Below, one piece after another: positions 36,156-48,607 of a DNA stretch of 64,000 bases (the stretch's first letter is position 1; every line of letters begins with the position of its first letter). This DNA comes from Blattamonas nauphoetae (lineage: Eukaryota > Preaxostyla > Oxymonadida). The translations under genes were made by a program, and so were the position numbers. The notes beneath the pieces are model-generated. The model saw only the letters and a list, made by a program, of their open reading frames with translations, was not told where the DNA came from and did not search any database. The DNA lies in contig JARBJD010000041.1 in the NCBI GenBank assembly GCA_033064195.1, positions 62,001 through 126,000 of the forward strand, read 5' to 3'.

Positions 36156-37090
36156 ATGTTCTGGGGTTCTCCTTTTGGCTTTGGCAACCGGAATCAACAA
36201 CGCAACCAATTAACTCCATTTGGTCAGGGTTTTGGTTCTTTTTTTAGCGATCCGTTCGGGGACTCCTTCTTCGACGATTTTTCAACTGGATTTGGTCCGA
36301 GCTTCGATTTTCCAACATCTTCAAGTGGAAATGTGCAGTCTTTCAGCTCATCAACAACATATAGTTCGAACGGACGTGGGACAACAAGAACTGTTCAATC
36401 AACCTCATCGATGGGACCAGGAGGAGTTGTGGAACACCATCACGAAGAAATCGACCCATCAGGACGAAGAAGAGTTGTCAAGAAAAGGCAAATTGGGGAT
36501 AAATCTGTTGAGGTTGTGGAGGAGGAGGACGAATCAAGAAGGAAAACCGTCCATAGAACGGTATTCTTTGATCACTTTTTTCATTGACTCACTCTCCCTC
36601 CCAGGTTGAAAATATGACTCAGGATGAGCTCGAAAATTTTGATCGAGATTGGGACAACCATAAATCTGCACTTCCTCGCTATTCACAACCGCAAACATAC
36701 TCCACATCACGAGCACTCCCTCCATCGACACAATCACGTGGTCCTGTCATCCTCGATGCTGACTCAAGCTCTGACAATGATACTCCATCACCACCTGTCT
36801 ATTCCACACATAGACATCACAAACAAAGCCAACCGCAGGTTAAGCAAGCATCATACGTGGAGGAGCCAGATCACATTCCCACAACTTTCACAACGCGTGA
36901 AAATCGGAGAGAAGGAGATAATGGGAGAAATCATTCGTCTGTTATCATCGTTGAGGATGATAGCGATGATATTACAAAGGAAAAGGAACAACCAAAACCA
37001 GAGAAGAAGAATAAGCATGATCGTACATCGTCGCGTCAGCCCCATCATCACCATCACCTTTTCCGGGGTCGGAAGAGAGGGGGATCTTGA
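36156..37090 (+). CDS. Myeloid leukaemia factor (MLF) family protein
   Basis: Exons 36156-36560 and 36605-37090 give 296 aa. MFWGSPFGFGNRNQQRNQLT resembles the Phe/Gly/Asp-rich MLF head ('GFGSFFSDPFGDSFFDDFS'). The family core follows: 'VQSFSSSTTYSSNGRGTTRT', 'QSTSSMGPGGVVEHHHEEID', 'RRVVKKRQIGDKSVEVVEEE'. Across a 44-nt intron (donor GTATTC) comes 'VENMTQDELENFDRDWDNHK', equivalent to the 'l.e.di..Fd.eW' helix of animal and diplomonad MLFs. The tail is long, polar and probably disordered, with a poly-His patch and a basic end (RGRKRGGS). MLF proteins act in transcription and stress responses in animals and mark vesicles in Giardia. The role here is open. Confidence 0.85.
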
Positions 37091-37284
37091 GTTTTTGTCC
37101 TTTTTACGCAGAAGAATCAACATTCGATTATAATCACTCGAATTATAAGGTTCTCTCATTTGTTTCCAGAAAAGTCGCTTAATGACATTCAAACACACCT
37201 AAGGTCAGAAATAGGGCGGATTTTGGGTCAAGTTCTTGCTGGAAAAAGTGATCTTTCCCGCACAAAGAAATTCTTCTTGTCAAA

Positions 37285-38400
37285 ATGATCTCTCTCATTA
37301 TCGTCTTATGTCAAATCTTTAATTGTGACACATTAGACAATACCTATTCTGAATCCAATGTCCAATGGGATATCGTGCTCCAAGCACGAAAAAACAAATC
37401 CGACACAACATCAGCGATGCAATTCGCCACTCTCTTCAGCAATCAGCGTGGACTGCTTCTGTGTGGAGGTGGCTCGGATCTTCATCAGCGTACAGCTAGA
37501 CCAACGTTATATCGTTCACTTGATGATGGGTTCACATGGGCGCCTGTGTTTGTGGGCAAATCCAACCAATTCTCTCTCTATTCGTTCCAACAACTTCCTG
37601 ATGACACTCTTGTTGGAATAGTACCGGATTCTCTCCTCTTTTCGTTCGATAATGGGGGAACTTGGGAAGAACGCAAATTCAAAGGAACAGGCTTCTCAAT
37701 GTGTCAAGGAAACGGAGTCCTCATCGTCTCCAAAAACCCCAATCACATATACCGAAGTACAGACAATGGTAGAACCTTCCTTGAAGTGAAATACTCCTCT
37801 GAAATCGGCTGCGACAATCTAAGGGCCATGTCTTTCAAGGATGGTGTGTTCTACATGGGTGTTGGTGACGAAACGAATAAGGATTCTCATGCTCGAGTCT
37901 TCAAGTCTACAGACCTCGGATTAACTTGGACCAAAGTTTTTGACAAAACCAGCAAGAGCGAGGAAGGTTTTGTCGTGTTCTCTGTCTTGGCAATGAGCGC
38001 AAATGAAATATTGATTGGAACGGGAGGTGCATCAACAGGGAATGCAATTATTTATCGAAGTTCGGACGGTGGACGATCGTGGAGGCCCGTCCTCGATTCT
38101 CGATCAATTCACCGGTCAATTACGATTGTTCGGAGTTTCTATGATGATGTGAAAACAGGACGAATCTATTGCTGTTTGGATTGTTCATATGCTTCTTCTA
38201 AAGTCTGGGCTGACGAGCCAGATGTCAACACAAACTCTGCCATCATTGTTTCTGAAGACCGCGGCCTAACATGGAGTTTGTTCAGCAGAACTGGAACAAA
38301 GCGACTGTATTGGCTGACACGAACACAGGACGACCACCTTTTATGTTCGACAGGTGAATATGGAGTGATTCTCAGATCAAAAGACAAAGCTCCTAACTGA
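37285..38400 (+). CDS. Secreted Asp-box (BNR) beta-propeller protein
   Basis: Intronless, 371 aa. ATG at 37285 starts a short hydrophobic leader (MISLIIVLCQIFNC), probably a cleaved signal peptide. At least six Asp-box turns follow: SLDDGFTW, SFDNGGTW, STDNGRTF, STDLGLTW, SSDGGRSW and SEDRGLTW, spaced by strand pairs as in a six- or seven-bladed propeller. The sialidase arginine triad and FRIP-type motif are not evident, so a sialidase call is not supported. Relatives include sortilin-type and photosynthesis-system-stability-type BNR proteins and many bacterial exoproteins. The lack of introns among multi-intron neighbours is compatible with later acquisition but does not prove it. It is likely exported or lumenal. 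Ligand unknown. Confidence 0.8.
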   Translation: MISLIIVLCQIFNCDTLDNTYSESNVQWDIVLQARKNKSDTTSAMQFATLFSNQRGLLLCGGGSDLHQRTARPTLYRSLDDGFTWAPVFVGKSNQFSLYSFQQLPDDTLVGIVPDSLLFSFDNGGTWEERKFKGTGFSMCQGNGVLIVSKNPNHIYRSTDNGRTFLEVKYSSEIGCDNLRAMSFKDGVFYMGVGDETNKDSHARVFKSTDLGLTWTKVFDKTSKSEEGFVVFSVLAMSANEILIGTGGASTGNAIIYRSSDGGRSWRPVLDSRSIHRSITIVRSFYDDVKTGRIYCCLDCSYASSKVWADEPDVNTNSAIIVSEDRGLTWSLFSRTGTKRLYWLTRTQDDHLLCSTGEYGVILRSKDKAPN

Positions 38401-38580
38401 AGCGTTCATTCGATATAAGTTTATTCGAATGGGTTTATTTACCATCTTTCTCTCATTTTTTTCCGATTTGCCGATCACATTCTCCCGAGCGTTTAGCCAT
38501 TTGTTGCAAGAGCATGTCAGAAGGTGATAAATGAAGAGTAGGAGAAAGAAAAGGTTTACAACTAATTAAAATATATAAAA

Positions 38581-39848
38581 TTAATTGTCCTCGAACAGCT
38601 CATCCAAAGCTGCATAGAATTTGGCTTGATCTTCGCTGGAAGAATGATAGAAAGAGTGAAGATGAACAATAGACGAAGAATAACAACTAGAAAAGCAGGT
38701 TCAATGATATGAAACAGAATTGAAGGTTGTTCTTCATACAGTTGAAGTCCGTGTCCAGCTCCCGGAAATGTGATCAACTTTCCCCCAATTTTCTCCGCGA
38801 GTGCAACACCATTCTCGTATGGAATCATTCTATCAGCAGTGCCATGCAAGACAAGAATTTTTGCACCTGAGTTTTTCAACGCAACCAGTTTCTCTTCCGG
38901 GACTTTGTGAGTGAGACACGCGAGCATCTGAGACACCATATTTGTCATGGGCAGCGGCTGCTCGTACATCTGAGTCTCTTCCAGTGGCAGGTGGATCACT
39001 TCTCGGCCAGTTATTCCATATTCTGGGATAATGCGATCGTAAAATTCGTCGGAGAATTGAATGCGTGACTGGAGGTCAATGAGCTTGTTCTGATCGCGGA
39101 CGAAGAGGCATTGGGCTTGAGTTTTCACCACAAATCCTGTGGGCGTGAAACCTACGATGATTTCATGAAGTGAGGAATGAAAGGAGATGAAGGAGCAAAC
39201 CTGCAGTTCCACAGCCAACAAGGAGCTTGTTCACTCGATGTGGATAAGTCCCACCAAATTCCACGGCAGTCATTCCACCCATTGAGCATCCGATGACTGC
39301 GGCTTTTTCCCATCCCAATTTATCCATAATATCCAAAATATCTGACGCAAAAATGGATGTTCTGAATAGAAAATGGGTGAAAGGAGGATAACAATGGGAG
39401 AATCGATGAGAGAAGGTTCCGAATGAGTGAATATGGTCCGAGGTTCGGACGAGAAAAGAGTAATGGAATGGAAAAATGATGATTTCACACTTGTATCTGA
39501 TTTTAGATCCAACACTATACTTCATGCAACGGTTTTCATAGAGGCAGATTTGCAAATCAAATTTCTCTAGGAGGTGGACCATCGGCCCGCTAAAATCGTC
39601 GATTCCTCCTCCAAGCCCACTAGTGTAGATCACCTTCTGGGTACCGTTTCCATACACTAAGATATACTGGGTCGAAATCACAGATAAATACCTTCGTAAT
39701 AGAGGTTACACTTTTTGTCTTTCGTCTCGCAATATCCGTTAGATGTGAGAAGTTCTCTCTGTTTTACAACTGTTTCCAATCGTTTTCCACGTTTGTTATC
39801 ATGTCGTCGAAGTGGGGTTTGCAGATCAAGCTCCGGTTGGGTTGTCAT
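38581..39848 (-). CDS. Alpha/beta hydrolase
   Basis: Five exons, ATG at 39848 (MTTQPELDLQTPLRRHDNKR). Splices: '..KCNLYYE' to 'VYGNGTQKVIYTSGLGGGID' (35-nt intron with the acceptor at CTTAG, not the earlier CCCAG, which would break the frame); '..SKIRY' to 'KTSIFASDILDIMDKLGWEK'; '..VGCGTA' to 'GFTPTGFVVKTQAQCLFVRD'; and a ~32-nt final intron leading to '..FEDQAKFYAALDELFEDN'. The catalytic triad is visible: nucleophile elbow GCSMGG, acid in 'LVLHGTADRMIPYENG', His in 'FPGAGHGLQLYEEQPS'. No signal peptide, so probably cytosolic. It is an esterase, lipase or C-C hydrolase type; the substrate cannot be read from sequence. Confidence 0.88.
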
Positions 39849-40410
39849 CCTGACTGATCTTTGAGTCCAGAATTTTTTATCTTTCGATCAACTTGTCTCA
39901 AACTGAAATATATCGCACGGAAAACCGACTAATAAATGAGTGACCACCAGCAGACAATGATTGATGAATTCATCCGTTGATTAGCTATGTCGGGAAAGAG
40001 TTAGATCTCACAGTCCGTATCGTGGACTTCTCGACAGGCACAACTTCTTCATGATACCTACCCAGATCTTGCTCGCTCTCAACTCATCCATATCACGGAT
40101 GAATCTATCGATTGGAGCCTACTTGGAATGGAGAATGAAAGAGATGGACACATTGAAATCTAGTTGAATGGCAGAATTCCAGACAATTGGAACAAATTAT
40201 CGAGTTTTTCTGTAAAATGTTGCGTTCAGACGTTTATGTATTCATCATTTTAAATTGAAGAGAGTGCCAGTTCGCTACAAACTGCGAGATGTGGATTGTG
40301 GTGGGTGGATCAAAATGAATTCATGATAAGTACATTCATAGGGCGGTATATCCAGGTATAATTCGATTAGCTTGCTTCTCTTTGTGATTGTTACACTCTC
40401 TGTCCTCCAG
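39849..40410. other. Divergent interval; probably holds the first exon of the lipid-transfer gene
   Basis: About 560 bp. The lipid-transfer gene's first recognisable exon begins at an acceptor at 40411, so its start codon must be here, possibly just before the GTATAA at about 40359-40364. A 50-codon open stretch at about 40010-40170 ('LLHDTYPDLARSQLIHITDE') looks coding-like but could not be joined to anything. Confidence 0.4.
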
Positions 40411-43400
40411 CCCTATTTAAAGGACTATAATCCGGACAAGATGAAAATTAGTCTGATGACTGGAGAGATTGATATGAGAGAAGTTGGTTTGTCATTCATT
40501 GTGTCTAACTATGTCTTTTTATACCCATTTTGTGAAAGAACTCAACACTGCATTTCTCCATTCCACTGTACCAATGCCCTTCCTCTTAGAAAAGGTACAG
40601 TGCAATAGAATCACTGGAAAGGTCTTTTATCCGCTTTTTTCACACGACTCAGATTCCTATATCTCTTCGAAGTAAAGATAATGCCAGAATAGAAATCGAT
40701 CAAGTAGTTGTGAACATTGCCCTTGAAGAACCTCCAAAGAACCTGAATCCAGAAGACATGCTGTCTCCAGAAGCATATAAACGGTATCTTAAAATGAAGA
40801 AATCAGCAGATGAGGCATTGGCAAAGAAAATTCATGAAGAAGAAAAGAAAAAACTGAAGGAAGAAAAGAAGCAGAAGAAATCATCATCTTCAAAACTAAA
40901 GCACTCAGAAGTCGAAAAAGAAGACGAAACCTCTGGTTTACCATCATTTGTGGAAAAATTAATCCAGCACGCCACAGTGGTCATCAACGATCTTCACGTC
41001 TTCATTCGAGGTGCTCCAAAACGAGCCTCTCCCACATCAAACACATATCGTGCGAGTTGTCTCGTCTGCGATGTTGAAGGACTAGTCTTTACAACACGTG
41101 ATGAGAAAGGAAATCTTCTTTCACGGGAAGATTGGCGACATCAGATGAGAGGACGGAAATTCAAAGAACTTCGAAAGGAACTGATAGTGGAATCAATTAG
41201 TGCGTCTATTGTCACTCTTGCCAATGCCTCTCGCAAATTTGAAGACCCACAGTCCAAACCAACACGTCGTTTCGCCCCACCTCCTCCTCCACCACCGCCT
41301 TCTGTCGCACAACCAGTTGAATCTTCTCCTCGAATGTCTGCGGAGAACTGGCTTGATTCCAGGCCAAAATTAGTTCAGACACACCGATCAATTCCATTGA
41401 TCAAACCCTTCAAGAGTTCTATCGTTTGTATTCTAGCATTAGCCTCGAAAAAGCAGAGAAAAGAGACGGATGATGTTGATACTGTTGTGGTTACAGACGC
41501 TGATCAGGAAACTGACGACTTTCTTGTCAAGACACATCAATTCCAGAAAATGACGAAAAGAATTGAAAGATGGAGTGGGTTTACAAGTATCGGTCTCAAA
41601 ATGACATTTTCTACGATTGACATTCCTCTTACTCTCATCGCTGCCAAAACACTTGTGACTTTCATGTCAGATGTCATTCACCACTTCCAGACACGAGATA
41701 TCAAATCTCCATCACCAACAGAACAGCCAGCCGACGCGCCTATGACTGAATCGATGATTGGATCTGTCACACCGTCTCTGAGTGACCAAGGAAGCGCCAC
41801 AGAAACGAACCAATCGTCATCCGCATCATCGACCATCATATCCTCTCTACTCAAAGTTATCCCCTTTCAGAAACTCACATTTTCATGCTTTTTCACGACA
41901 ATCAACTTTTCTTTACTGTGGAACACCTCTACAACACAGACAGATCTGGCACAATCAACATACCTGGATAGAATCTCTAGTCTGAACCTTTCAAAAGATA
42001 TTGATGAAAATTTGCCTCAAACTGATTTGTATCCAATGTCTACCTTTGTTATGGAGGGTATTCACGTTGGAATATCGCTTTTCTCGCAGACGGGAACAGT
42101 GAGTCATTTAAGCAGTAATCTCAAAAATATTCAGGAAACCAGCAATACAACGAAAGAAGAATGGATTTTAAACTCATCTTGCTCAACCGTACCATTCCCG
42201 TTCCTTTCACAGACCAAAGTCTCCCCATTCAACCACCAATCACTCCACTTGCTTCTTAGCGAAGGTTCATCCGTTCTTTCGGAAGCCCATAATCACATCA
42301 CTCATCGTATATCCCATCCACGATCTTCCCAATCCAATTCCACTCCCTATAGCCAACAACCAGAAAACGCAACTGTCATCGATTTTCTCTCAAAACAACG
42401 CCAAGTTTATACATCAATTTCGACCCCATCATCTCTTTTTTTGCTGTCTGTGGGAATTTTTGCCACAGCTCGCCAAGCAAATGTGTTTTACACTCCGATC
42501 TCCCTACTCAAACATTTTGCGTCTAAAGAAAAGAGAAACTTGGCAAACAATGTTCGAGAAGGCCAAAAGGATTGCTTCAAAGACATCCAATCTGGTCCAT
42601 CTCCCCCGCCCGTTTTAACATCCACCCATCCACTTTTTTCTGTCCTCCCAAATCCGTTCAACTCATCTTTATCCAACACTTACATTGCACTTGGGCATCG
42701 CGGTGTTGTTGCTTCATGTCCCTCACAACTTTTTGAGCAGAGTTCACTGAAAAGAGAAGATCTTCCGAATCAGCTCGATTCTTCTCTCGTCGACAGTTCA
42801 TTCACTCAAAATCCAGCACACTCTCTCCATCCATCACTCACCCAACTCGATCCTTCTCTCAAACTTGGCTTCCATCGAGTCTTCCCTCATCAACATCCCA
42901 CGTTTTCATCCTCTCCTCTCTCCCTTTATTCCAGAAACGCCAGAATTTGGGATCAGTTGAAACAGTCTCCTCCAAACCAGACAGCCATCGCTCAAATCCC
43001 TCTTCAGCAAAGAGCAGGATCTCCGTCCTTCACTCTCTACCGTGTCCATCCACTCATCAATTTGAGAACCCGAAGCACATTTTCATTCAACTTGGAGCTG
43101 CATCGACTCGCTCTGACATCAAAAAGGGAATCGTCGAGAGCATTCACTCCACACACTCTGTTCACACAAGTGTTTTCTCACACGGGCGATGGAAGAGAGG
43201 CACCAGTCGCACCACTTCCTCCTCATCCGCCCCACCCAACCCAATCCACTCCTCCAAAGGACCCTTCACTTGGCATCACAACTCCACCTCGAGAATCAGC
43301 TGTCGAGCCGACAACACCGCCAAGTCGATCCGACCAATCATCTTTTCCTTTTGCAGGAGCGGAGACAACAGTAAGTGCAACGAACAGTCCAAAACTCTCC

Positions 43401-46400
43401 AGTCTTGGTCCTCCTTCGGTGAATGTGCCATCAAACGATGCCAACAAACCCAATCGTCATTTTTGGAGGAAGGATTTGGATGAAAGTGGGTCGATTTCGC
43501 TCGTGATTGATGGTCGAGTTGCTCCGCTTCATGTCAGTGCAAACATCGGCCTGATCGGCGACACTCTCCGATTTGTGTGGGAGTGTGTGCGACTCAACAA
43601 AGAATTGATGTCATTGATGGACACGTACCTTCTGACCCCCGACGACGAGAAAACAGACTCGCAAAACAAATCACAATCAACATCTCCCGAAAACTCTCCA
43701 AAATCGACAAATTCCGGCACTTCAAACAGACATGGGTCGTTCATCATGCAAATCATGTCGATTCTTCTGTCTGAACTGGTTGGGACGAAAGTGACGAAAG
43801 AGAAACCAGGTCAGTTTAAGCTTCCTCCGAAAGCGCCTTCGCTGTCGCTCTTTCCCGTTCTGTCGCAGTCCTTTCATTCGATCATGTTTGCTTTTTCGTC
43901 AGGTTCTGTGTTCCTCCCTCTCATCTCGTGTTTCGCTCATCGCTCGCCTTTCTTCCTCAACTCTCCCACCAACCCTCTCTTCGCTCGAACCGCACCTTTC
44001 TTCTTCTTTCACATTAGCGGCATGCGACTTGAATGGACGCGAGATCCTCGTCTCAAAAAATCCCTTCATGCCCAAATTGAAACCTTCCCGGATGAAGACA
44101 TCATGTCTGAAGATGAAAATTTCTCGAACACTCCAGATGGAAGTGGGGAGGTCGATACGAACGATTTGGGAAGATCGTCTTCTTTCACTGGAAATCTGCC
44201 TTCGAATGAGCAAACACGCTCTCCGCCGTTCCCAACACGATCAACATCTTTCAGTCTCTCTTCCCGAAAAGCATATTCCACGACTGCTTCATCAAACACG
44301 CAGACACCGTCGGAAGAGCCACAGAGTGGGACAAGTGATGATCTCGTCGCCACGCTGATCGGAGAAGTGAAGCAACTTCAGCTCAAAATGTGGCTGTCGG
44401 AAGTTGGGGAATGGACATCAATTTGCAGCGATGCGGAAATGGGTTTGAAATGTCTCATCTCTTCCACGTCCAACATCCTCTCCACGCTCGCTGGAGAGAT
44501 GAAGCGGAAGCAGACGGTGTCATCACAAGGACCGACTCAAGATTTGTTCATCCCCACATTTGGAACACCTTTGCTGACTCCTCCGATGTCAGCAACACTC
44601 AGCCCACATCCGAACTCTCTCCGAACACATCGACATTCGAGAGGGTCAATCCATAATCTTCCAAATTCTCCGTCTTCGAAACCAAACTCGGTCTGGTTTC
44701 AGCAGAACGATGATGCGCTGGTTAAGATGTATGTCTTCTTGTCGGTCAAGAAATTGAACTTAAGCATTCCACGCTCGACAACATTTTTGATTGGGTTAGT
44801 CGCTGATGACTGGACAGAAGCGAACAGAGTCGTTTTGGATCAATTGAAGGCAATGCGGAAGCAGCGCAGACAGAACACATCACACCCCTCGTCCTCCCCC
44901 AATCTCACACCCTCCACAACCAACACAAACACAAGCACGCTCCTTAAGCCAGAGCCAGTCGTGCTGACCCCGATTGGCGAAACTGGCAGAAGTACCACCC
45001 CTGTTCCAGAGCAGACGGAAGGGACAGTGAGTGATGTGGAGAGTGTGATCTCTAACCCACCAGTCTCGTTGTCTCGTCTGTTTTCGATGAATCTTCTGCT
45101 GTCCATGGAACATCTGAACTGCTCGATCACAGCTGAGAGTGACTGGGTCAATCATCTTTCCTCCATTTTTGCTCCTTCAACCAGATTTCTCTCGTCTCGG
45201 GTTTCGACTGAGTTTTGGCGAAAATACCCTTCTGCTCTTTTCGCCTATAATATTCCAGATATCCAAGACGGTTTCCAAGCCTCTACTCTCTTCGCTATCA
45301 GACTGATCTCGCAGTTGATAGTGGATGAACCCAGCACACTCATGAATGCCATCAAACAGCGACAAGCAACAGGAATGACACACCTGGGAGAATCGACGGT
45401 GTTTCAGTCCTCACAAATGATCGTGTCTGACGTGGATAGGAAGAATGCGGATTGTGTTGTGTTTGAGATTGGTGTGAAGGGATTCGTTGTCGATTGCAGC
45501 GTCTTTCCGCTGACGCAGAGGACGATGGAAGATGGACGAACCATGACTTCTTTCATTTTGAACGGAAAAGTCAAGCAAGTCAAAGGAATCGGCCGCAGAT
45601 CCGCAGATTGTGGGACAGTGCTCACTATGCTGATTGGAGAGGAGGACGAAGAGGTTGACATAATGAGAAGAGCGCAGGAACAGCACCCAAACACACAGGA
45701 TACCGTGACAAGCCAAGATCAGCTGTCAATCCAATCTTCGCATGCATCTTACACGACAAATCAGTCGAGTGGGAGATCAGCACCCATTTTATTCAAAATC
45801 TCACTTCCGATTGTGAAGGACACGACTCGTTCAGAAAACTTGGAGGGATTGTTGAAGGGATATTGGAGGGAGGGACAGGCAGGACTGGAAAGTGACTTCA
45901 ACAGAACAAGAGATCGGATCGCTGGGTTGAAACGAACCTCACCTGTCAGTTCAGAGAAATCATGTGAGAATCAACCAAAGCCAGAGAATGAGACAGAAAA
46001 GAACGACCTCGCCGTGTCTGAGCCGATCAGCACGCGAGTGGTTGTCAATTGCTCGAATTTTGTGATGGAATTCACTGACCAGATGGAGCCCCTTGTTTCG
46101 GCGATTCTGGTTGTGTTGAGTGGGAAGAAGCAGCCAGCACAACCAAGCGAGAAAGTGATTGTGTCGAACGAGACAACCGTTGACATCATTATGAAGGTTG
46201 GGAATCTGAGATTGACACAACTTCCGTCGTACGAACAGTTCTTCTCTCAGAAAATGCATGTTTCGATGATACCGGCTTCGATTCTCGTCAGTGTTGATCC
46301 ATTAAATTCAACATTCATCTCACTCGACGGATCTGTCGAGATTCTGATCGAGGACGAGCTGGACAATCGTTTGGGCATCTCTCCCGCAATGCCAAAGACA

Positions 46401-48341
46401 CTTCTGCACATTCAATTCGCCATTCCAACTGGGTTCTCCGCAAATACGCTTCAGGAGAAGCATCTTTATTCAATGCTTCCTTTCTCCGATTTCCGCGTGA
46501 CGATGACACCCCAGTCTCTTCCAGTGCTCTCCACTCAGCCCATCCTGGCTGTCAAATCGACGCCTGAACGACGCTCTGTGGACACAAACACTCAAATCAA
46601 GTTGAAATCGTCTGAGCCAACCCGGATTCGATCGCATTCGGCGACGACTTCGATTCTTCTGCATTACAGTTCGTATAAACCGTCGGCATCGAATCAGACA
46701 ACTGGCGAGTCCCTCTCCAAACTTCGACAGTCAATGATTTTCACTTCCTTCTCCAATCCAATCGCGTCGGTCCAAAACGAGACGCCGTCACCTCTTCCAA
46801 CACACTCTCCTCTTCCGACTCCCTCTCCGAAGAGAGAAATTGTGTCTGTGTCCAAACCTGTTCCACCAGCCCCTCAACCAGAACAGTCAGTTCTGTCCAG
46901 TCCAGACATGATTGAGGCGTTCATCCAACATCAGATCAGCAGACTCGCGCCAGCGAAAAGCATTCCAGCTTTCAACCACTTCCCTCTCTCGCTCTTCCAC
47001 AAATCTACTCCAACACGCGCTCTCAGCACAAATGTCATGTGTTTGGATGCAGTTGCCTCGTTCTTCCTTTCTGTTCTGATCGACGGGATTGTGTGGGTGT
47101 TTGGAGTACCAGCGTCTTTCATGATCCATCCGACAGATCACACACTCGCTTCAATGAAACGAATCCTCCACGAAATGGCTCGTGGAAAGAAACAAGGAGA
47201 GAACGAGACAAAAGGGTACGAGAGCCTCAGAACGGCGATGATGCTACCAGTGGCACCTGTCCTCCAACCTCAACAAACCCCCATTCTCTCCATCGGACAT
47301 TCTGCATCGTCTGTGTCGGAACTCTCCACACCTCATGGATTCACTGGGGCATTTTCAAACCACCCACAACAAATGAAAGTTGGCGGACAAATTGAGCCGA
47401 CAGTTCTCTTCCAATCGACGCTGCTTCGGCAATCACATTCACAATCTCTTTCGCCTTCACCTGCACTTGGGATCTCACCGACAACTCACACAGTCAATCC
47501 AACATTGACGCAATCGTATACTTCATACAACTCATCCCATATTCGGATGTCTCCTCCCCCACTCGACCAATCTCGCACAGACATCGCTCTTCGCTGGAAT
47601 TTGGCGAGAAGACGAAGGTTGGGTGTGGAGGAAGTCGACAGCCTGACACAATCTGGTTCAAAGACGATTGAAATGACTTATTCAGATCTCGACGCGTTGG
47701 CAGACACGAACGTCAACACGATCAGAGTCAAACGAGACGACTATCTCGCGTTGAAGGAGAAAGTGGAGGCGCTGCGTGCTGAATCGCTCGTTCTGCAGAG
47801 TCAAGTGCAGCGAGGATGGTCCGAAACGGATGGATATCAACTGAAAATGAAGGCGAAGGGAACGAGAACACTATTTGAGAGAGCGTGTGTGTATTCGGGG
47901 GTGTCGAAGAGCATGGACGAGGGGAGAGTGAGGGAGAAGAAAGCTGCTGTTGAGAAGGAGAAGAGGATGGTTGAGATGATTGTGCAGAAAGAGAAGGAGG
48001 TTGAAAAGAAGGAGAAAGAGGAAAGGAAGAAGAATGAGAAGGCAGAGAGAAAGAGGCTGAAGGAGGAGAAGAAGAGGGAGGACGAAAGGAAGAAGGAACT
48101 GAAACGACAACTCAAAGAAAGTGAAAAACAGAAGAAGGAAGAACAGAAGAAAACAGACCAAAACTCACCATCGAATGACGCTCAGAACACGGGAAGACAT
48201 GAAAAGACAGACGAAGGCAAAATAGGCGATCAACTTGGGCCGCTCAGAGCAGAGAACGAGTCGGATCAGAAGCTAAGTGAAGAATCCTCTGCGAATGGAA
48301 GGGATCAGGAAGAAGAAGGAGGAGAGGAGGATGAGTTGTGA
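40411..48341 (+). CDS. Giant chorein-type bridge-like lipid transfer protein (BLTP3/UHRF1BP1-like)
   Basis: The first visible exon begins at an acceptor at 40411; the initiating exon is not identified. The chorein N-terminus is clear once spliced: 'PYLKDYNPDKMKISLMTGEI', 'DMREV' to 'ELNTAFLHSTVPMPFLLEKV', 'QCNRITGK' to 'IPISLRSKDNARIEIDQVVV' (donors GTTTGT and GTCTTT; the second intron is 31 nt). 'VQCNRI.GKIP' is the hallmark of VPS13/ATG2/UHRF1BP1 N-termini and is closest to UHRF1BP1-type. A single ~7.6 kb exon follows: a K/E-rich insertion (40820-40920), long beta-rich stretches broken by Ser/Pro linkers, then a C-terminal coiled coil ('DDYLALKEKVEALRAESLVL') and a highly charged K/E tail to 48341. 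Likely a hydrophobic-groove conduit moving lipids at ER contact sites. About 2650 aa, longer than animal BLTP3 (~1450). Confidence 0.8.
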
Positions 48342-48607
48342 AGGGAGTGGTGGGATTAGACTAAAATCATCATTTGCCCCCCTTTTGTATGTTGTAAGTT
48401 TTCATTTTTCGAGTTCTCTCTGATTTACTCTTATTCTTTGATTGCTCTATTTTCAACTTTTTGTGGATAAACAGACCACGAACTGGGAGAGTCTCTTCTT
48501 CTCAATGATGACAAGACATTCAAAGTTATGAGAAAGAAAGTTGAAATGTGTGAAATTACAAATGCGAGGAGAATTGTCATGCTGTTTCAAGACCGATAAC
48601 CAAGACG
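48342..48607. other. Convergent intergenic space
   Basis: 266 bp of T-rich sequence between two convergent stops; no coding signal. Confidence 0.5.

Noticed and set aside
37285-38400. Sialidase
   Set aside because: Asp-boxes are present, but the arginine triad, FRIP motif and catalytic Tyr/Glu pattern could not be found.
47837-48161. Minus-strand hydrophobic Phe/Leu/Ser-rich frames looking like membrane proteins
   Set aside because: They are the complement of the K/E-rich coiled-coil tail of the lipid-transfer protein.
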